A stretch of DNA of 64,000 nucleotides from Mycobacterium celatum (GCF_002101595.1 NZ_LQOM01000011.1:1-64000), one strand, 5' to 3'. Counted from the first letter of the stretch, positions 53,939 to 61,907 are shown. Notes: generated from the letters alone by a model not told the origin. Numbers and translations: made by a program.

Positions 53939-55039
53939 ATGTCGCAACCGGTGGCGCGGGCGTTGGTGCTGGAGGCGCCGCGGCGGTTGGTCGTGCGAAC
54001 GTTTCCGGCCCCGGCGCCTGGCGACGACGACGCGCTGATCCGGGTGGCCGCCTGCGGGCTGTGCGGCACCGACCACGAGCAGTACACCGGCGTACTGTCC
54101 GGCGGGTTCGCGTTCGTTCCCGGCCACGAGACTGTCGGGACCATCGAGGCGATCGGACCACGAGCGGCTCAACGCTGGGGGGTGGCCGCCGGGGATCGGG
54201 TGGCCGTCGAGGTATTCCAGTCCTGTCGGGCCTGTCCGGCGTGCCGGGCGGGGGAGTATCGGCGTTGCGAAAAACACGGATTGGCCGACATGTACGGGTT
54301 CATTCCCGTCGACCGCGAGCCCGGGCTGTGGGGCGGCTACGCCGAATACCAATACTTGGCGCCCGACTCGATGGTGTTGAAAGTGCCAGCCGGCCTCGAT
54401 CCGGTAATCGCAACGTTGTTCAACCCACTGGGCGCCGGAATACGCTGGGCCACAACAGTTCCCGGCACAAAGCCGGGTGACGTGGTCGTCGTGCTCGGTC
54501 CGGGTATCCGTGGGCTGTGCGCGGCGGCGGCTGCCAGAGAGGCCGGCGCCGGGTTCGTGATGGTGACCGGTCGTGGTCCGCGCGATGCGGAGAGGTTGGC
54601 GCTGGCGTCGAACTTCGGCGCCGACCTGGCCGTCGATGTGAGAGTCGACGATCCGGTGGACGCGTTGAAGCAGGCCACCGGTGCGCTGGCCGATGTCGTC
54701 GTCGACGCCACGGCCCGGGCACCAACGGCATTCGCCCTGGCGATCGCGCTGGCCCGCCCTGCCGGAACGGTTGTCGCCGCCGGCACCCGCGGATTCGGCG
54801 TTGGCGCACCGGGGTTTTCACCCGACTCGCTGGTGGTCAAGGAGTTGCGGGTGCTGGGCGCGCTCGGCGTCGACGTGGCCGCCTACCGGGCCGCGCTTGA
54901 TCTGCTGGTGTCCGGCCGCTACCCGTTCGCGAGCCTGCCACGCCGCTGCGTGAGCTTCGACGACGCCGAAGACCTGCTCGCCACGATGGCAGGCGAGCGC
55001 GACGCTGTCCCGCCAGTTCACGGAGTGCTGATCCCATGA
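53939..55039 (+). CDS. Zinc-dependent alcohol dehydrogenase (Rv1530-like)
   Basis: The product is a 366-residue medium-chain dehydrogenase. The catalytic zinc ligands are C42 (ACGLCGTDHEQY) and H63-E64 (PGHETVG); the structural zinc site uses C96, C99, C102 and C110 (CRACPACRAGEYRRC). The NAD(P) motif is VLGPGIRGLC. The substrate alcohol is unknown. The next gene overlaps by four bases. It corresponds to Rv1530 and appears to lead an operon controlled by the operator at 53900. Confidence 0.9.
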   Translation: MSQPVARALVLEAPRRLVVRTFPAPAPGDDDALIRVAACGLCGTDHEQYTGVLSGGFAFVPGHETVGTIEAIGPRAAQRWGVAAGDRVAVEVFQSCRACPACRAGEYRRCEKHGLADMYGFIPVDREPGLWGGYAEYQYLAPDSMVLKVPAGLDPVIATLFNPLGAGIRWATTVPGTKPGDVVVVLGPGIRGLCAAAAAREAGAGFVMVTGRGPRDAERLALASNFGADLAVDVRVDDPVDALKQATGALADVVVDATARAPTAFALAIALARPAGTVVAAGTRGFGVGAPGFSPDSLVVKELRVLGALGVDVAAYRAALDLLVSGRYPFASLPRRCVSFDDAEDLLATMAGERDAVPPVHGVLIP

Positions 55040-55611
55040 CCGAACCTCGCGTCCCCCCGCTGCCCCTAGACGAGGCCAAGGCCGCTGCCGATGAAGCCGG
55101 CGTGCCCAATTACATGGCCGAGCTCAACATCTTCCAGGTGTTGCTGAACCATCCGGGCCTGGCGCGTGGGCTCAACGATCTGCTGGCCACAATGCTGTGG
55201 CACGGCACGCTCGACTCGCGGCTGCGTGAGCTGGTGATCATGCGGATCGGTTGGCTCACCGCCTCCGAATACGAGTGGACGCAGCATTGGCGCGTTGCGC
55301 AGGGCCTCGGGGTGTCCGCCGACGATCTGCTGGGGGTGCGGAATTGGCAGTCGTACAAGGGGTTTGGCGCAGTGGAGCGGGCGGTGCTGGCCGCCACGGA
55401 CGACGTGGTGCGCGACGGCGCGGTGAGTGCCGAGAGCTGGGCGGCGTGTGAACGCGAGCTCGGTTCCGACCGGGCGGTGCTGATCGAACTGGTCACCGCG
55501 ATCGGCGCGTGGCGGATGGTCGCTTCGATTCTGCGCAGTCTGCAGGTGCCTCTGGAAGAGGGCGTCGCCAGTTGGCCGCCCGACGGAACCCCGCCGAGTG
55601 GCCAGTTATGA
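55036..55611 (+). CDS. Carboxymuconolactone decarboxylase-family protein (Rv1531-like)
   Basis: The product is a 191-residue AhpD/CMD-fold protein, with LRELVIMRIGWLTASEYEWTQH (core ELVIMRIGWLTASEYEW, about 65-82). The redox CxxC of AhpD is absent; E and H residues in the helix fit the non-redox CMD branch. The ATG overlaps the dehydrogenase stop (ATGA), so it works in the same pathway. The last codons lie in the left arm of a strong hairpin. Reaction unknown. Confidence 0.85.
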   Translation: MTEPRVPPLPLDEAKAAADEAGVPNYMAELNIFQVLLNHPGLARGLNDLLATMLWHGTLDSRLRELVIMRIGWLTASEYEWTQHWRVAQGLGVSADDLLGVRNWQSYKGFGAVERAVLAATDDVVRDGAVSAESWAACERELGSDRAVLIELVTAIGAWRMVASILRSLQVPLEEGVASWPPDGTPPSGQL

Positions 55612-55659
55612 CACGAGATTTGGCAAAAAACGTCTAATAAGTGGCCACTCGGCGGGGTT
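55587..55659. terminator. Long inverted repeat between convergent genes
   Basis: Arms 55587-55604 and 55642-55659 are an 18-base perfect inverted repeat (left arm begins AACCCCGCCGAG, ends TGGCCA). Inside the 37-base loop, TTAT and ATAA extend the stem past one mismatch. The stop of the CMD gene (55611) is in the loop, and the right arm ends on the first bases of the opposing gene's stop at 55658. It should serve as a bidirectional terminator, or be a dispersed palindromic unit used as one. Confidence 0.75.
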
Positions 55660-56092
55660 AAACAATCCGATAGGTCTGCACGGCGTGCGCTACGACGTTG
55701 CCGTCGGTGTCAGTGGCGGTGATCTCGGTGAACGTGAGCTCCTTGCGCCGGCGGGTGGTCCGGGCATGGCAGAGCAGGTCGCAATGCTTGGCCGCGCCGG
55801 TGTACTGGATGCTCATCGCGACGGTGGAGGCCCGCATGCCCTTGTCGAAGTCGTGGTTCGACCAGGCCGCGGCGGCGCCGGCGGTGTCCATCACCGACGC
55901 GATCACCCCGCCGTGGAAGTAGACGCCGTCGTTGGTGAGGTCCTCGCGGAACGGCAGCCGGACGGTGACGTCGTCGGGCTCGTAGCGCTCGAACACGATG
56001 CCCAACCCGGCCAGAAACGGCGTCGTGGGCATCAGATCCCGGACCGCCAGACGGTGCTTATGCTGCTGCTCGTCGGTCAGCTGGTCCGCCAT
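55658..56092 (-). CDS. Hotdog-fold thioesterase (PaaI-like, Rv1532c-like)
   Basis: The product is a 144-residue protein of the PaaI/YiiD hotdog type. GVYFHGGVIASVMDTAGAAAAW (core FHGGVIASVMDTAG, near 58-71) has the HGG loop and Asp/Glu position of acyl-CoA thioesterases; YTGAAKHCDLLCHA follows. It should hydrolyse an acyl-CoA in the cytosol. It is divergent from the nitronate monooxygenase gene. Its start lies 17 bases from the palindromic operator, which can control both directions. Confidence 0.87.
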   Translation of the reverse strand: MADQLTDEQQHKHRLAVRDLMPTTPFLAGLGIVFERYEPDDVTVRLPFREDLTNDGVYFHGGVIASVMDTAGAAAAWSNHDFDKGMRASTVAMSIQYTGAAKHCDLLCHARTTRRRKELTFTEITATDTDGNVVAHAVQTYRIV

Positions 56093-56109
56093 GACCCGCA
56101 CCCTACGTG

Positions 56110-56127
56110 TGATTGACACGTCAATCA
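56110..56127. promoter_or_regulatory. Operator copy 2, perfect palindrome between divergent genes
   Basis: TGATTGAC-AC-GTCAATCA is a perfect inverted repeat with eight-base arms. It lies between the thioesterase (start 56092, minus) and nitronate monooxygenase (start 56150, plus) genes. A TAGCGT -10-like hexamer at 56137-56142 follows on the plus side. It is the better-conserved of two copies in this block; size and symmetry suit a TetR dimer. Confidence 0.75.
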
Positions 56128-56149
56128 ATAACTCGGTAGCGTCATCGCC

Positions 56150-57271
56150 GTGCGAACCAGAGTCGCCGAACTGCTCGGCGTGGAGTTCCCGATCTGCGCG
56201 TTCAGCCACTGCCGTGACGTGGTGGCCGCGGTGACCAATGCGGGCGGCTTCGGTGTCCTCGGCGCCGTCGCACACAGCCCGCAGCGGCTGGACACCGAGT
56301 TGGCGTGGATCGAAGAACAAACCGGCGGCAAGCCCTACGGTGTCGACCTGCTGCTGCCGCCCAAATACGTCGGCGCCGAATCCGGCGGCATCGACGCGCA
56401 GCAGGTGCGGGAGCTGCTTCCCGACGAACATCGCGCCTTCCTCGACGAGCTACTGGACCGCTACGGAATTCACGGTCCCGCAGGGTCTTTGCCGCCCACC
56501 GCGGGCCTCAACGTCTCGCCGAAGGGCTACCAGCCGCTGCTCGACGTCGCCTTCGACCACGACATCCGCCTGGTCGCCAGCGCACTGGGCCCGCCGCCAC
56601 CCGACCTGGTCACGCGCGCCCACGACAACGACGTGCTGGTGGCCGCGCTGGCCGGCACCACCGAGCATGCCCGGCGGCACGCTGCCGCGGGGGTCGACCT
56701 GGTCGTCGCGCAGGGCACCGAGGCCGGTGGCCACACCGGCGAGGTGGCGACGATGGTGCTGGTCCCCGAAATTGTGGACGCCGTTGCGCCGACGCCCGTT
56801 CTGGCCGCCGGCGGGATCGCCCGCGGGCGGCAGATCGCCGCGGCGCTGGCGCTGGGCGCCGAGGGGGTGTGGTGCGGATCGGTGTGGCTGACCACCGAGG
56901 AGGCCGAGACGCTGCCGGTGGTGAAAGACAAATTCCTGGCCGCCTCGTCGTCGGACACCGTGCGGTCGCGGTCGCTGACCGGCAAGCCCGCCCGCATGCT
57001 GCGCACCGCGTGGACCGACGAATGGGAGCGGCCTGAAAGCCCTGCGCCCCTTGGCATGCCATTGCAAAGCGCGCTGGTCGCCGAGCCGCAGCTGCGGATC
57101 AACCAGGCCGCCACCCAGCCCGACGCCAAGGCACGCGAGCTGGCGACGTATTTCGTCGGCCAGGTCGTCGGCTCGCTGGACAAGGTGCGTCCGGCGCGGT
57201 CGGTGGTGCTCGACATGGTGTCGGAATTCATCGATGCCGTCGCGCGCCTCGACGAGTTGGTCGATCGGTGA
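56150..57271 (+). CDS. Nitronate monooxygenase-family flavoprotein (Rv1533-like)
   Basis: The product is a 373-residue FMN TIM-barrel protein of the 2-nitropropane dioxygenase/nitronate monooxygenase family. It contains FSHCRDVVAAVTNAGGFGVLG at the first strand (core AAVTNAGGFGVLG), VVAQGTEAGGHTGEV, the FMN-phosphate region, and LAAGGIARGRQIAAAL. Members oxidise nitronates or act as trans-acting enoyl reductases; the substrate is not certain. GTG start at 56150. The TetR gene overlaps its end by four bases (GTGA). Confidence 0.88.
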   Translation: MRTRVAELLGVEFPICAFSHCRDVVAAVTNAGGFGVLGAVAHSPQRLDTELAWIEEQTGGKPYGVDLLLPPKYVGAESGGIDAQQVRELLPDEHRAFLDELLDRYGIHGPAGSLPPTAGLNVSPKGYQPLLDVAFDHDIRLVASALGPPPPDLVTRAHDNDVLVAALAGTTEHARRHAAAGVDLVVAQGTEAGGHTGEVATMVLVPEIVDAVAPTPVLAAGGIARGRQIAAALALGAEGVWCGSVWLTTEEAETLPVVKDKFLAASSSDTVRSRSLTGKPARMLRTAWTDEWERPESPAPLGMPLQSALVAEPQLRINQAATQPDAKARELATYFVGQVVGSLDKVRPARSVVLDMVSEFIDAVARLDELVDR

Positions 57272-57894
57272 GCCCGGCCGTCACCCGCACCCGCCGGCGC
57301 CGTGCGGTCAGTGATGAGGACAAGTCGGCCAGGCGCGACGAGATCATGGCCGCGGCCAAGAAAGTCTTCGCGCGCAAGGGTTTTCATGCCACCACGATCG
57401 CCGACATCGCCAAGCAGGCGGGACTGGCGTACGGGTCGGTGTACTGGTACTTCGACTCCAAAGACGAGTTGTTCCATGCGTTGATGGCCGTCGAGGAGCA
57501 GGCTTTGCGCGCTCACGTGTCGGCCGCGGTGGCGGCCCCCGCCGACGGCGTGGAGCCGTTTCGCACCGCCGTGCAGGCCACGCTGGAGTTCTTCGAAGCC
57601 GACAAGGCCACCGTCAGGCTGCTGTTCCGCGACGCCTACGCGCTGGGCGACCGGTTCGAGAAGCACCTCGGCGGCATCTACGAGCGGTTCATCGACGACA
57701 TCGAAACCTTCATCGTCGTCGCCCAGGAGCGCGGCGAGGTGGTGCCCGCGCCGCCGAGGATGGTGGCCTACACGCTGGCGGCGCTGATCGGTCAGCTGGC
57801 GCATCGACGGCTGTCGACGGACGACGGCGTCACCGCGGCCGAAGTCGCGGATTTCGTTGTCGCGCTTGTCCTCGACGGGCTGCGCCCGCGCTAG
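57268..57894 (+). CDS. TetR-family regulator of the Rv1530-Rv1534-type block
   Basis: The product has 208 residues with an HTH TTIADIAKQAGLAYGSVYWYF (core DIAKQAGLAYGSVYWYF, about 45-61) after a basic tail (TRTRRRRAVS). The C-terminal domain resembles those of TetR proteins that sense acyl-CoA or lipids. It is co-translated with the monooxygenase. The two matching operators at 53900 and 56110 in the same block make it the probable local repressor. It corresponds to Rv1534. Confidence 0.9.
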   Translation: MSPAVTRTRRRRAVSDEDKSARRDEIMAAAKKVFARKGFHATTIADIAKQAGLAYGSVYWYFDSKDELFHALMAVEEQALRAHVSAAVAAPADGVEPFRTAVQATLEFFEADKATVRLLFRDAYALGDRFEKHLGGIYERFIDDIETFIVVAQERGEVVPAPPRMVAYTLAALIGQLAHRRLSTDDGVTAAEVADFVVALVLDGLRPR

Positions 57895-57999
57895 CCGTAT
57901 GCCTTGCGTTGCCCGCTGGTAAACCTACAGCGGCCGTTCAGTGAATTCACAGGTGTGGTGAATTGACCCGTTCCAGTTCTTCGTGCATCATCGGTTTCG

Positions 58000-58165
58000 T
58001 AAGCACCTCGTTAGGCGAGGCGTCTACACGGATACAGGCCACTGACCCCGAACGTCGAGAGACGCCCAGGGTCAGGACAGCTCCTCCCGGCTTAAGGGTT
58101 GAGCCCAAGTGGCTTCCGGGTTCCGGATACGCCGTGTAGTGCCGAAGCTCTGACGAGTGGGGTGC
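58000..58165 (+). promoter_or_regulatory. M-box (ykoK) magnesium riboswitch
   Basis: The leader holds the M-box hallmarks in order: CTCGTTAGGCGAGG (58007-58020), GGATACAGGCCACTG, AGAGACGCC (58058-58066), GGCTTAAGGGTTGAGCC, AAGTGGCTTCCG and TGCCGAAGCTCTGACGAG. CTCGTTAG (58007-58014) pairs with CTGACGAG (58150-58157) to close the outer stem. M-boxes sense Mg2+ and turn off expression when it is plentiful. An M-box is known before Rv1535 in M. tuberculosis. The 531-base gap between the TetR gene and the small gene consists of this leader, a hairpin and a uORF. Confidence 0.9.
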
Positions 58166-58170
58166 GGCTT

Positions 58171-58190
58171 CCCGAATCTATTCGGGTTCT
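58171..58190 (+). terminator. Hairpin after the M-box
   Basis: CCCGAA (58171-58176), TCTA, TTCGGG (58181-58186) followed by TTCT. It lies 14 bases after the closing M-box stem, so it could be the expression platform or part of it. The U-tract is weak, so termination may need Rho. Confidence 0.55.
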
Positions 58191-58259
58191 GTACTCCTGC
58201 TTGCGTGCAACCAGCGCGGACAACCGCGCGTGACGTAGCCGTGAGGAGGTGAGGGACGC

Positions 58260-58340
58260 ATGAGTTCCAGTGACAGTCCGGACCGATATCCGGGCTCTGT
58301 TTCGTCCCGATCCGGCCTCCGGCACGCCGCTCTTCGCTGA
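58260..58340 (+). CDS. 26-residue upstream ORF in the M-box leader
   Basis: ATG at 58260 is preceded by a very strong ribosome site (GAGGAGGTGAGG, 58243-58254) and the frame runs 26 codons (MSSSDSPDRYPGSVSS start, then basic) to TGA at 58338. It lies between the riboswitch hairpin and the Rv1535-like gene. Such strong translation signals in a leader suggest a regulatory peptide or control of Rho access by ribosomes. No homologue was recognised from sequence alone. Confidence 0.55.
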   Translation: MSSSDSPDRYPGSVSSRSGLRHAALR

Positions 58341-58425
58341 GCCAGCGCCTACGCCCCGACGGTCCGGTTCGGACGGGACATACGAATCCTGTTGTGCCCG
58401 TTTGATTTCCGCCTAGGAGGCGACC

Positions 58426-58659
58426 ATGACCGCTGTACTGTACGACGACGTGGTAACCGCGACGCCGACGCCGAAGCTGCGGGTAGTTCCTGCCCCCAAG
58501 CCGGCGGCCGCGCCGGCGTCGAAGCAGGCCTCCCGGCGGCCCGATCGCCCGTTCGGCGGCGACCCGCTGGTCGACGGGGCTGCCCGGCTGTTGTGTGTTC
58601 CGCTGCGGCAGCTCTACGCCGCGCTGTGGCGGGCGGGCATCCTGGAAGTCAGCGCCTGA
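58426..58659 (+). CDS. Small protein under M-box control (Rv1535-like)
   Basis: The product is a 77-residue protein. The N-terminal half is Ala/Pro-rich and disordered (PKLRVVPAPKPAAAPASKQ); the C-terminal half has a conserved amphipathic segment (LVDGAARLLCVPLRQLYAAL, 20 residues near 47-66). No signal peptide or membrane helix is evident. TAGGAGG precedes the ATG. The magnesium riboswitch upstream implies use under Mg2+ shortage. Position and size match Rv1535; biochemical role unknown. Confidence 0.85.
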   Translation: MTAVLYDDVVTATPTPKLRVVPAPKPAAAPASKQASRRPDRPFGGDPLVDGAARLLCVPLRQLYAALWRAGILEVSA

Positions 58660-58668
58660 CGACTCTCG

Positions 58669-58707
58669 CTCCCGGGTACCGAGGTGATTTCACCTCGGTC
58701 CCGGGAG
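58669..58707. terminator. Strong hairpin terminator between convergent genes
   Basis: Left arm 58669-58687 and right arm 58690-58707 form a stem of 18 pairs with one bulged T and a two-base loop (CTCCCGGG at the outer end, GAGGTGA/TCACCTC at the tip). It lies between the Rv1535-like stop (58659) and the TetR stop (58712) and should end transcription from both sides. The T-tract is short, as is usual in mycobacteria. Confidence 0.8.
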
Positions 58708-58711
58708 CGTT

Positions 58712-59413
58712 CTATGTCCGGGCCGCGGCGATCTCCGCCGGTTTCGCCAGCGGCTCGTGGGGGTCGAGGTGCACTCCGCCGGCCTTCAGCGTGGTGTCCA
58801 GCAACAGCCAGACCCACTCGGCCAGCTGGCCGATCAACTCCTCCTGCGAATACGCCCCCGGCTGCTGTAACCACTGCCGTGCGGCCGAATCGACGAAGCC
58901 GACGATCCCGAACCCCAACGGCTCCGCCGGCCGCGGGTCGAGCCCGAAGGCGTTCAGATAGTCGGCCAATAGCTGGGCCAGCAGAGCGCCGACGGCGGTT
59001 CGGATGTACGTGATCGCGTCGGGAGCATCGGCCTCGTCGGTCAACAAGTGGCAGGCCAAATACAGATACAGGTTGGTGTGGGTTGTCAGCCAGCGGATAT
59101 GCGCCCCGACACCGATCGACACCATTTCGAGCGGGCTGCCGCTGGGCTTCCACACCGGTTCCAGCTCGGTGATCAGCATCCCCGCCGCCCGTCGCGCCAC
59201 CTCGCGATGCAGGTCGCCGGCGCCGTCGAAGTAGCGGTACAGCTTGGTCCGGGTGACCCCCACCTGCGCGGCGATCTGCTCGATGGACGTCGCGGGCCCG
59301 CATTCCGCGATCGTGTGCAGTGCCGCCTCCACGAATTCGGCGCGACGCCGCTCCCGTTGCCCGGCCCAGCGAACCGCCCGGCCGTCGACGGCTTCAGACA
59401 CTGAACGGCTCAC
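58712..59413 (-). CDS. TetR-family regulator
   Basis: The product is a 233-residue TetR protein. HTH: TSIEQIAAQVGVTRTKLYRYF (core QIAAQVGVTRTKLYRYF, about 45-61), followed by a helical C-terminal domain with a LYLYLACHLLTDEADAP segment. GTG start at 59413. The target is unknown; the 108-base divergent gap to the next gene has no clear palindrome. Confidence 0.85.
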   Translation of the reverse strand: MSRSVSEAVDGRAVRWAGQRERRRAEFVEAALHTIAECGPATSIEQIAAQVGVTRTKLYRYFDGAGDLHREVARRAAGMLITELEPVWKPSGSPLEMVSIGVGAHIRWLTTHTNLYLYLACHLLTDEADAPDAITYIRTAVGALLAQLLADYLNAFGLDPRPAEPLGFGIVGFVDSAARQWLQQPGAYSQEELIGQLAEWVWLLLDTTLKAGGVHLDPHEPLAKPAEIAAART

Positions 59414-59521
59414 CTTAAAGCCCAGTCTTTACAGGGACGTGATGTACCCCTATTCTACCTGGTACGCCGCGTACCGCGAACCAGAGGATCCGAGGATGCA
59501 TCAGCTGGGGGTGGGTCTGCA

Positions 59522-59800
59522 ATGACCGATACGACGCCGACACTGTGTTCTCTGCTCGCCTCCGACGTCGGTGACCCTACCGTCGCGGCTGACGTCGCCC
59601 TGGCAAGGACTCACCTTCAGGGCCCCGGCCTTGCGGTGATGACCGACACCGACGGTGCATACGTCCACCGCTGCGACGGCAACGCGTTGGTTCAGGACCT
59701 CTCGGACGTGGGTTACCTTGGCATGCAAGGCATTCAGGCGTTGCTGGCGCTGGCGGAAGACTGTGCGAGGGCCGGCGTGGGGTGGCTGCGTCACGCCTGA
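59522..59800 (+). CDS. Small hypothetical protein
   Basis: The product is a 92-residue acidic protein without a recognised domain. The middle segment (ARTHLQGPGLAVMTDTDGAY) and the helical C-terminus (GIQALLALAEDCARAG) suggest a compact alpha/beta fold. A GGGGGTGGG run precedes the ATG. It overlaps the end of the convergent lipase gene by ten bases. Function not assigned. Confidence 0.6.
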   Translation: MTDTTPTLCSLLASDVGDPTVAADVALARTHLQGPGLAVMTDTDGAYVHRCDGNALVQDLSDVGYLGMQGIQALLALAEDCARAGVGWLRHA

Positions 59801-60552
59801 GCCGCGATGAGCGCGGATAACCCGTCTTTGTAGGCGGCGAGGCTGTGCCGCCAGCCGATGTCGATCGGGCCGCCGCTGTCGACCATGATCTCGGTGCCCA
59901 CGTGCACGTAGGGCGACGGTGGCACGTGCGGCACGATGTCGAGGAAATTGACCACCCGAAAACAGCTTTCGATGGCGGCGTTGAACGCGGCGGCGAAGTC
60001 GGACAGGCCGACGCGCGGGCTGGCGAACGTGATGAGCCGCGGTTCGATCGTGTTCGGCGGCATGCCGCGGAAGATGTCCGGCGCGGCGAGCACGGCCAGC
60101 GCCGCGCCGAGGCTGTGCCCGGTGATCAGGATCTGGTCGCAGCCGCTGCTTACGGCGGCGAGGTTCGCGGCGATGCTGGCGCGGACGAGCTCGTAGACCT
60201 CCTGAAAGCCGCTGTGCACCTGCCCGAATCCGCTGACCGGGCGGTAGTCCTCGGGAACCGCGTCGAAGTCGGCCACCCAGTCGGCAACATCGGAGCTTCC
60301 GCGAAACGACACAAACGCGGTGCGCGTGGCCGCGCTGTGGCCCATCAACCCGAAGATGTTGGTGTCCTTGGTCATTGCCTTGACGGCGGGATGCGGGTCG
60401 GTCATCGCGGCAAGCACGGCGGTCTGGACCTGGATCAGCGCGCTCTGGGTGAATCCCGATGGCAGCACGGCGGGGCTGCCGTCCATCACGGTGTAAGCCG
60501 CCGCCGCCAGCGGCAGGGCCACGTCGCGAGCAAACGACGCATCGAATGCCAC
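59791..60552 (-). CDS. Class 3 (Rml/fungal-type) lipase family protein
   Basis: The product is a 253-residue alpha/beta hydrolase. Its nucleophile elbow is ITGHSLGAALAVL, catalytic Asp in FLDIVPHVPPS and His in WRHSLAAY. FVSFRGSSDVADWVADF provides the oxyanion and lid region of class 3 lipases. No signal peptide, so it acts in the cytosol or at the membrane surface. GTG start at 60552. Triacylglycerol or monoacylglycerol is the likely substrate class. Confidence 0.85.
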   Translation of the reverse strand: MAFDASFARDVALPLAAAAYTVMDGSPAVLPSGFTQSALIQVQTAVLAAMTDPHPAVKAMTKDTNIFGLMGHSAATRTAFVSFRGSSDVADWVADFDAVPEDYRPVSGFGQVHSGFQEVYELVRASIAANLAAVSSGCDQILITGHSLGAALAVLAAPDIFRGMPPNTIEPRLITFASPRVGLSDFAAAFNAAIESCFRVVNFLDIVPHVPPSPYVHVGTEIMVDSGGPIDIGWRHSLAAYKDGLSALIAAQA

Positions 60553-60615
60553 AGCCGCAGTCTAGGGACGACATCGCAGGTTCCGTGTGGCTTTCACGAC
60601 GGCTAGCGTTAGCCC

Positions 60616-60990
60616 ATGGCGACCGATCTGACGCTGTATGTCGACGACGACCCAGGCGAGCTCGCCCGGGTCGGCGACGTGCTGGGCGAGGCAGGAGTGA
60701 ACATCGCCGGTCTGTGCGCCGTCACCAGCGGCGGGGGACAGGCCAAGATCCACATCCTGGTGCAGGACGCGACGCCCGCGTTCGAAGCGCTGCAGGGCGC
60801 GGGGATTGAAATCGCCGAGGAGCAAGAGGTGATCGTGCTCGACGTGGAGGACCGGCCCGGCGGGCTGGCCGAGGTGGTCCACAAATTAGGCGCCGCGCAA
60901 GTCAACCTGGAGACCGTGTATCTCGCGACCAACACCCGGCTTGTGCTGGCCGCCGACAACCTCGCCGACGCCAAGGCCGCACTCGGCTGA
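60616..60990 (+). CDS. Double ACT-domain protein
   Basis: The product is a 124-residue protein made of two ACT repeats: DDDPGELARVGDVLGEAGVN (about 10-29) and VEDRPGGLAEVVHKLGAAQVN (core DRPGGLAEVVHKLGAAQVN, about 77-95). The glycines at the strand-helix turn bind small ligands, often amino acids, in ACT dimers. No enzyme domain is attached, so it is probably a stand-alone regulatory subunit. Partner unknown. Confidence 0.83.
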   Translation: MATDLTLYVDDDPGELARVGDVLGEAGVNIAGLCAVTSGGGQAKIHILVQDATPAFEALQGAGIEIAEEQEVIVLDVEDRPGGLAEVVHKLGAAQVNLETVYLATNTRLVLAADNLADAKAALG

Positions 60991-60997
60991 GCGGCTG

Positions 60998-61846
60998 CTA
61001 CGGAGCCAGCCGGGTGACGGCACTCCAGCGCTTGTTTCCCGGGTTACGGGGGTCAGGCGCGGGCATGCACGCGGCGAAGCGATATGGAAAAGGCAGCCTG
61101 CCGAAGCGGTACGCGGCCTGCAATATCGGCTCGGTCTCGACGGGGTTCCAGCCGAGGTCTTCGAAGTAAGCCAGCCCGTTTTCGGGACCGAATCGAAACG
61201 GCGCGTTGGCCATGATGCCCCTGGTCTTCCTGCCCATCCACTTCTTCAGGCCCGCACCCCAGAATTCGAGCACCCACCAGGCGATCTCGGGACGCCTCAA
61301 CGCCCGTGCCAACGCGGCGACGTCGTCGGGCTCCAGGTACATCAACAGCCCCTCCGTCAAGACCATCGCCTTGTGGGTACCCTCGAGCGCCTCCGTCAAG
61401 AACTCGTCGCGGGCTGCGGGGTCGGCGAGGTCGACCGCCCGTCGGCTCAGTTGGCACCGCGGTGTCTGGTCGGCGAGCAACTGCTCCTTCTCCGCCAGCA
61501 GCGCCGGCAGGTCCGCTTCTATCCAGGTGAAATCCGGCGGCAGGTCCAGGCGGTACGGCCGGGTGTCCAGTCCGGCGGCCAAATTGAGTACGCGATCGCA
61601 GCCTTCGCCGATGGTCTTGGCGACGATGTCGTCGATCAGCTTGGTGCGGGCCACCAGCGCCCAGCTGACTCGCGGGGCTGCGGCCACGATGGCATGGCCG
61701 CGCTCACCGGCGAGCCGCTCGGCGAGGTGGTCGTGGAACAGCGCGTCGGGGCGGACGGACTCGGTGGCTCGATAGGCCGCGATCCAGCGGGCGGTGTCGG
61801 AGACATTGGCGATCAGGGTGTCGGCCCCCGCCTCGGGTCGTGTCAT
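60998..61846 (-). CDS. SAM-dependent methyltransferase, TIGR00027/LCMT-like family
   Basis: The product is a 282-residue protein of the large mycobacterial S-adenosylmethionine methyltransferase family. VLNLAAGLDTRPYRLDLP (motif I region, near 95-112), WIEADLPALLAEK and VLTEGLLMYL are characteristic. The methyl acceptor is unknown. ATG 61846 is preferred over an upstream GTG. It is divergent from the HxlR gene by 61 bases, so that regulator may control it. Confidence 0.85.
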   Translation of the reverse strand: MTRPEAGADTLIANVSDTARWIAAYRATESVRPDALFHDHLAERLAGERGHAIVAAAPRVSWALVARTKLIDDIVAKTIGEGCDRVLNLAAGLDTRPYRLDLPPDFTWIEADLPALLAEKEQLLADQTPRCQLSRRAVDLADPAARDEFLTEALEGTHKAMVLTEGLLMYLEPDDVAALARALRRPEIAWWVLEFWGAGLKKWMGRKTRGIMANAPFRFGPENGLAYFEDLGWNPVETEPILQAAYRFGRLPFPYRFAACMPAPDPRNPGNKRWSAVTRLAP

Positions 61847-61907
61847 GCAACCGACCTTACGGTGGTCAGTCGCATCACACAACTAACGGGGCTAGCATGG
61901 ACTGATC

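Noticed and set aside
61847..61907. Operator between the methyltransferase and HxlR genes
   Set aside because: Only short imperfect repeats (GGTCAGT/GACTGATC) were seen, not enough for a site call.
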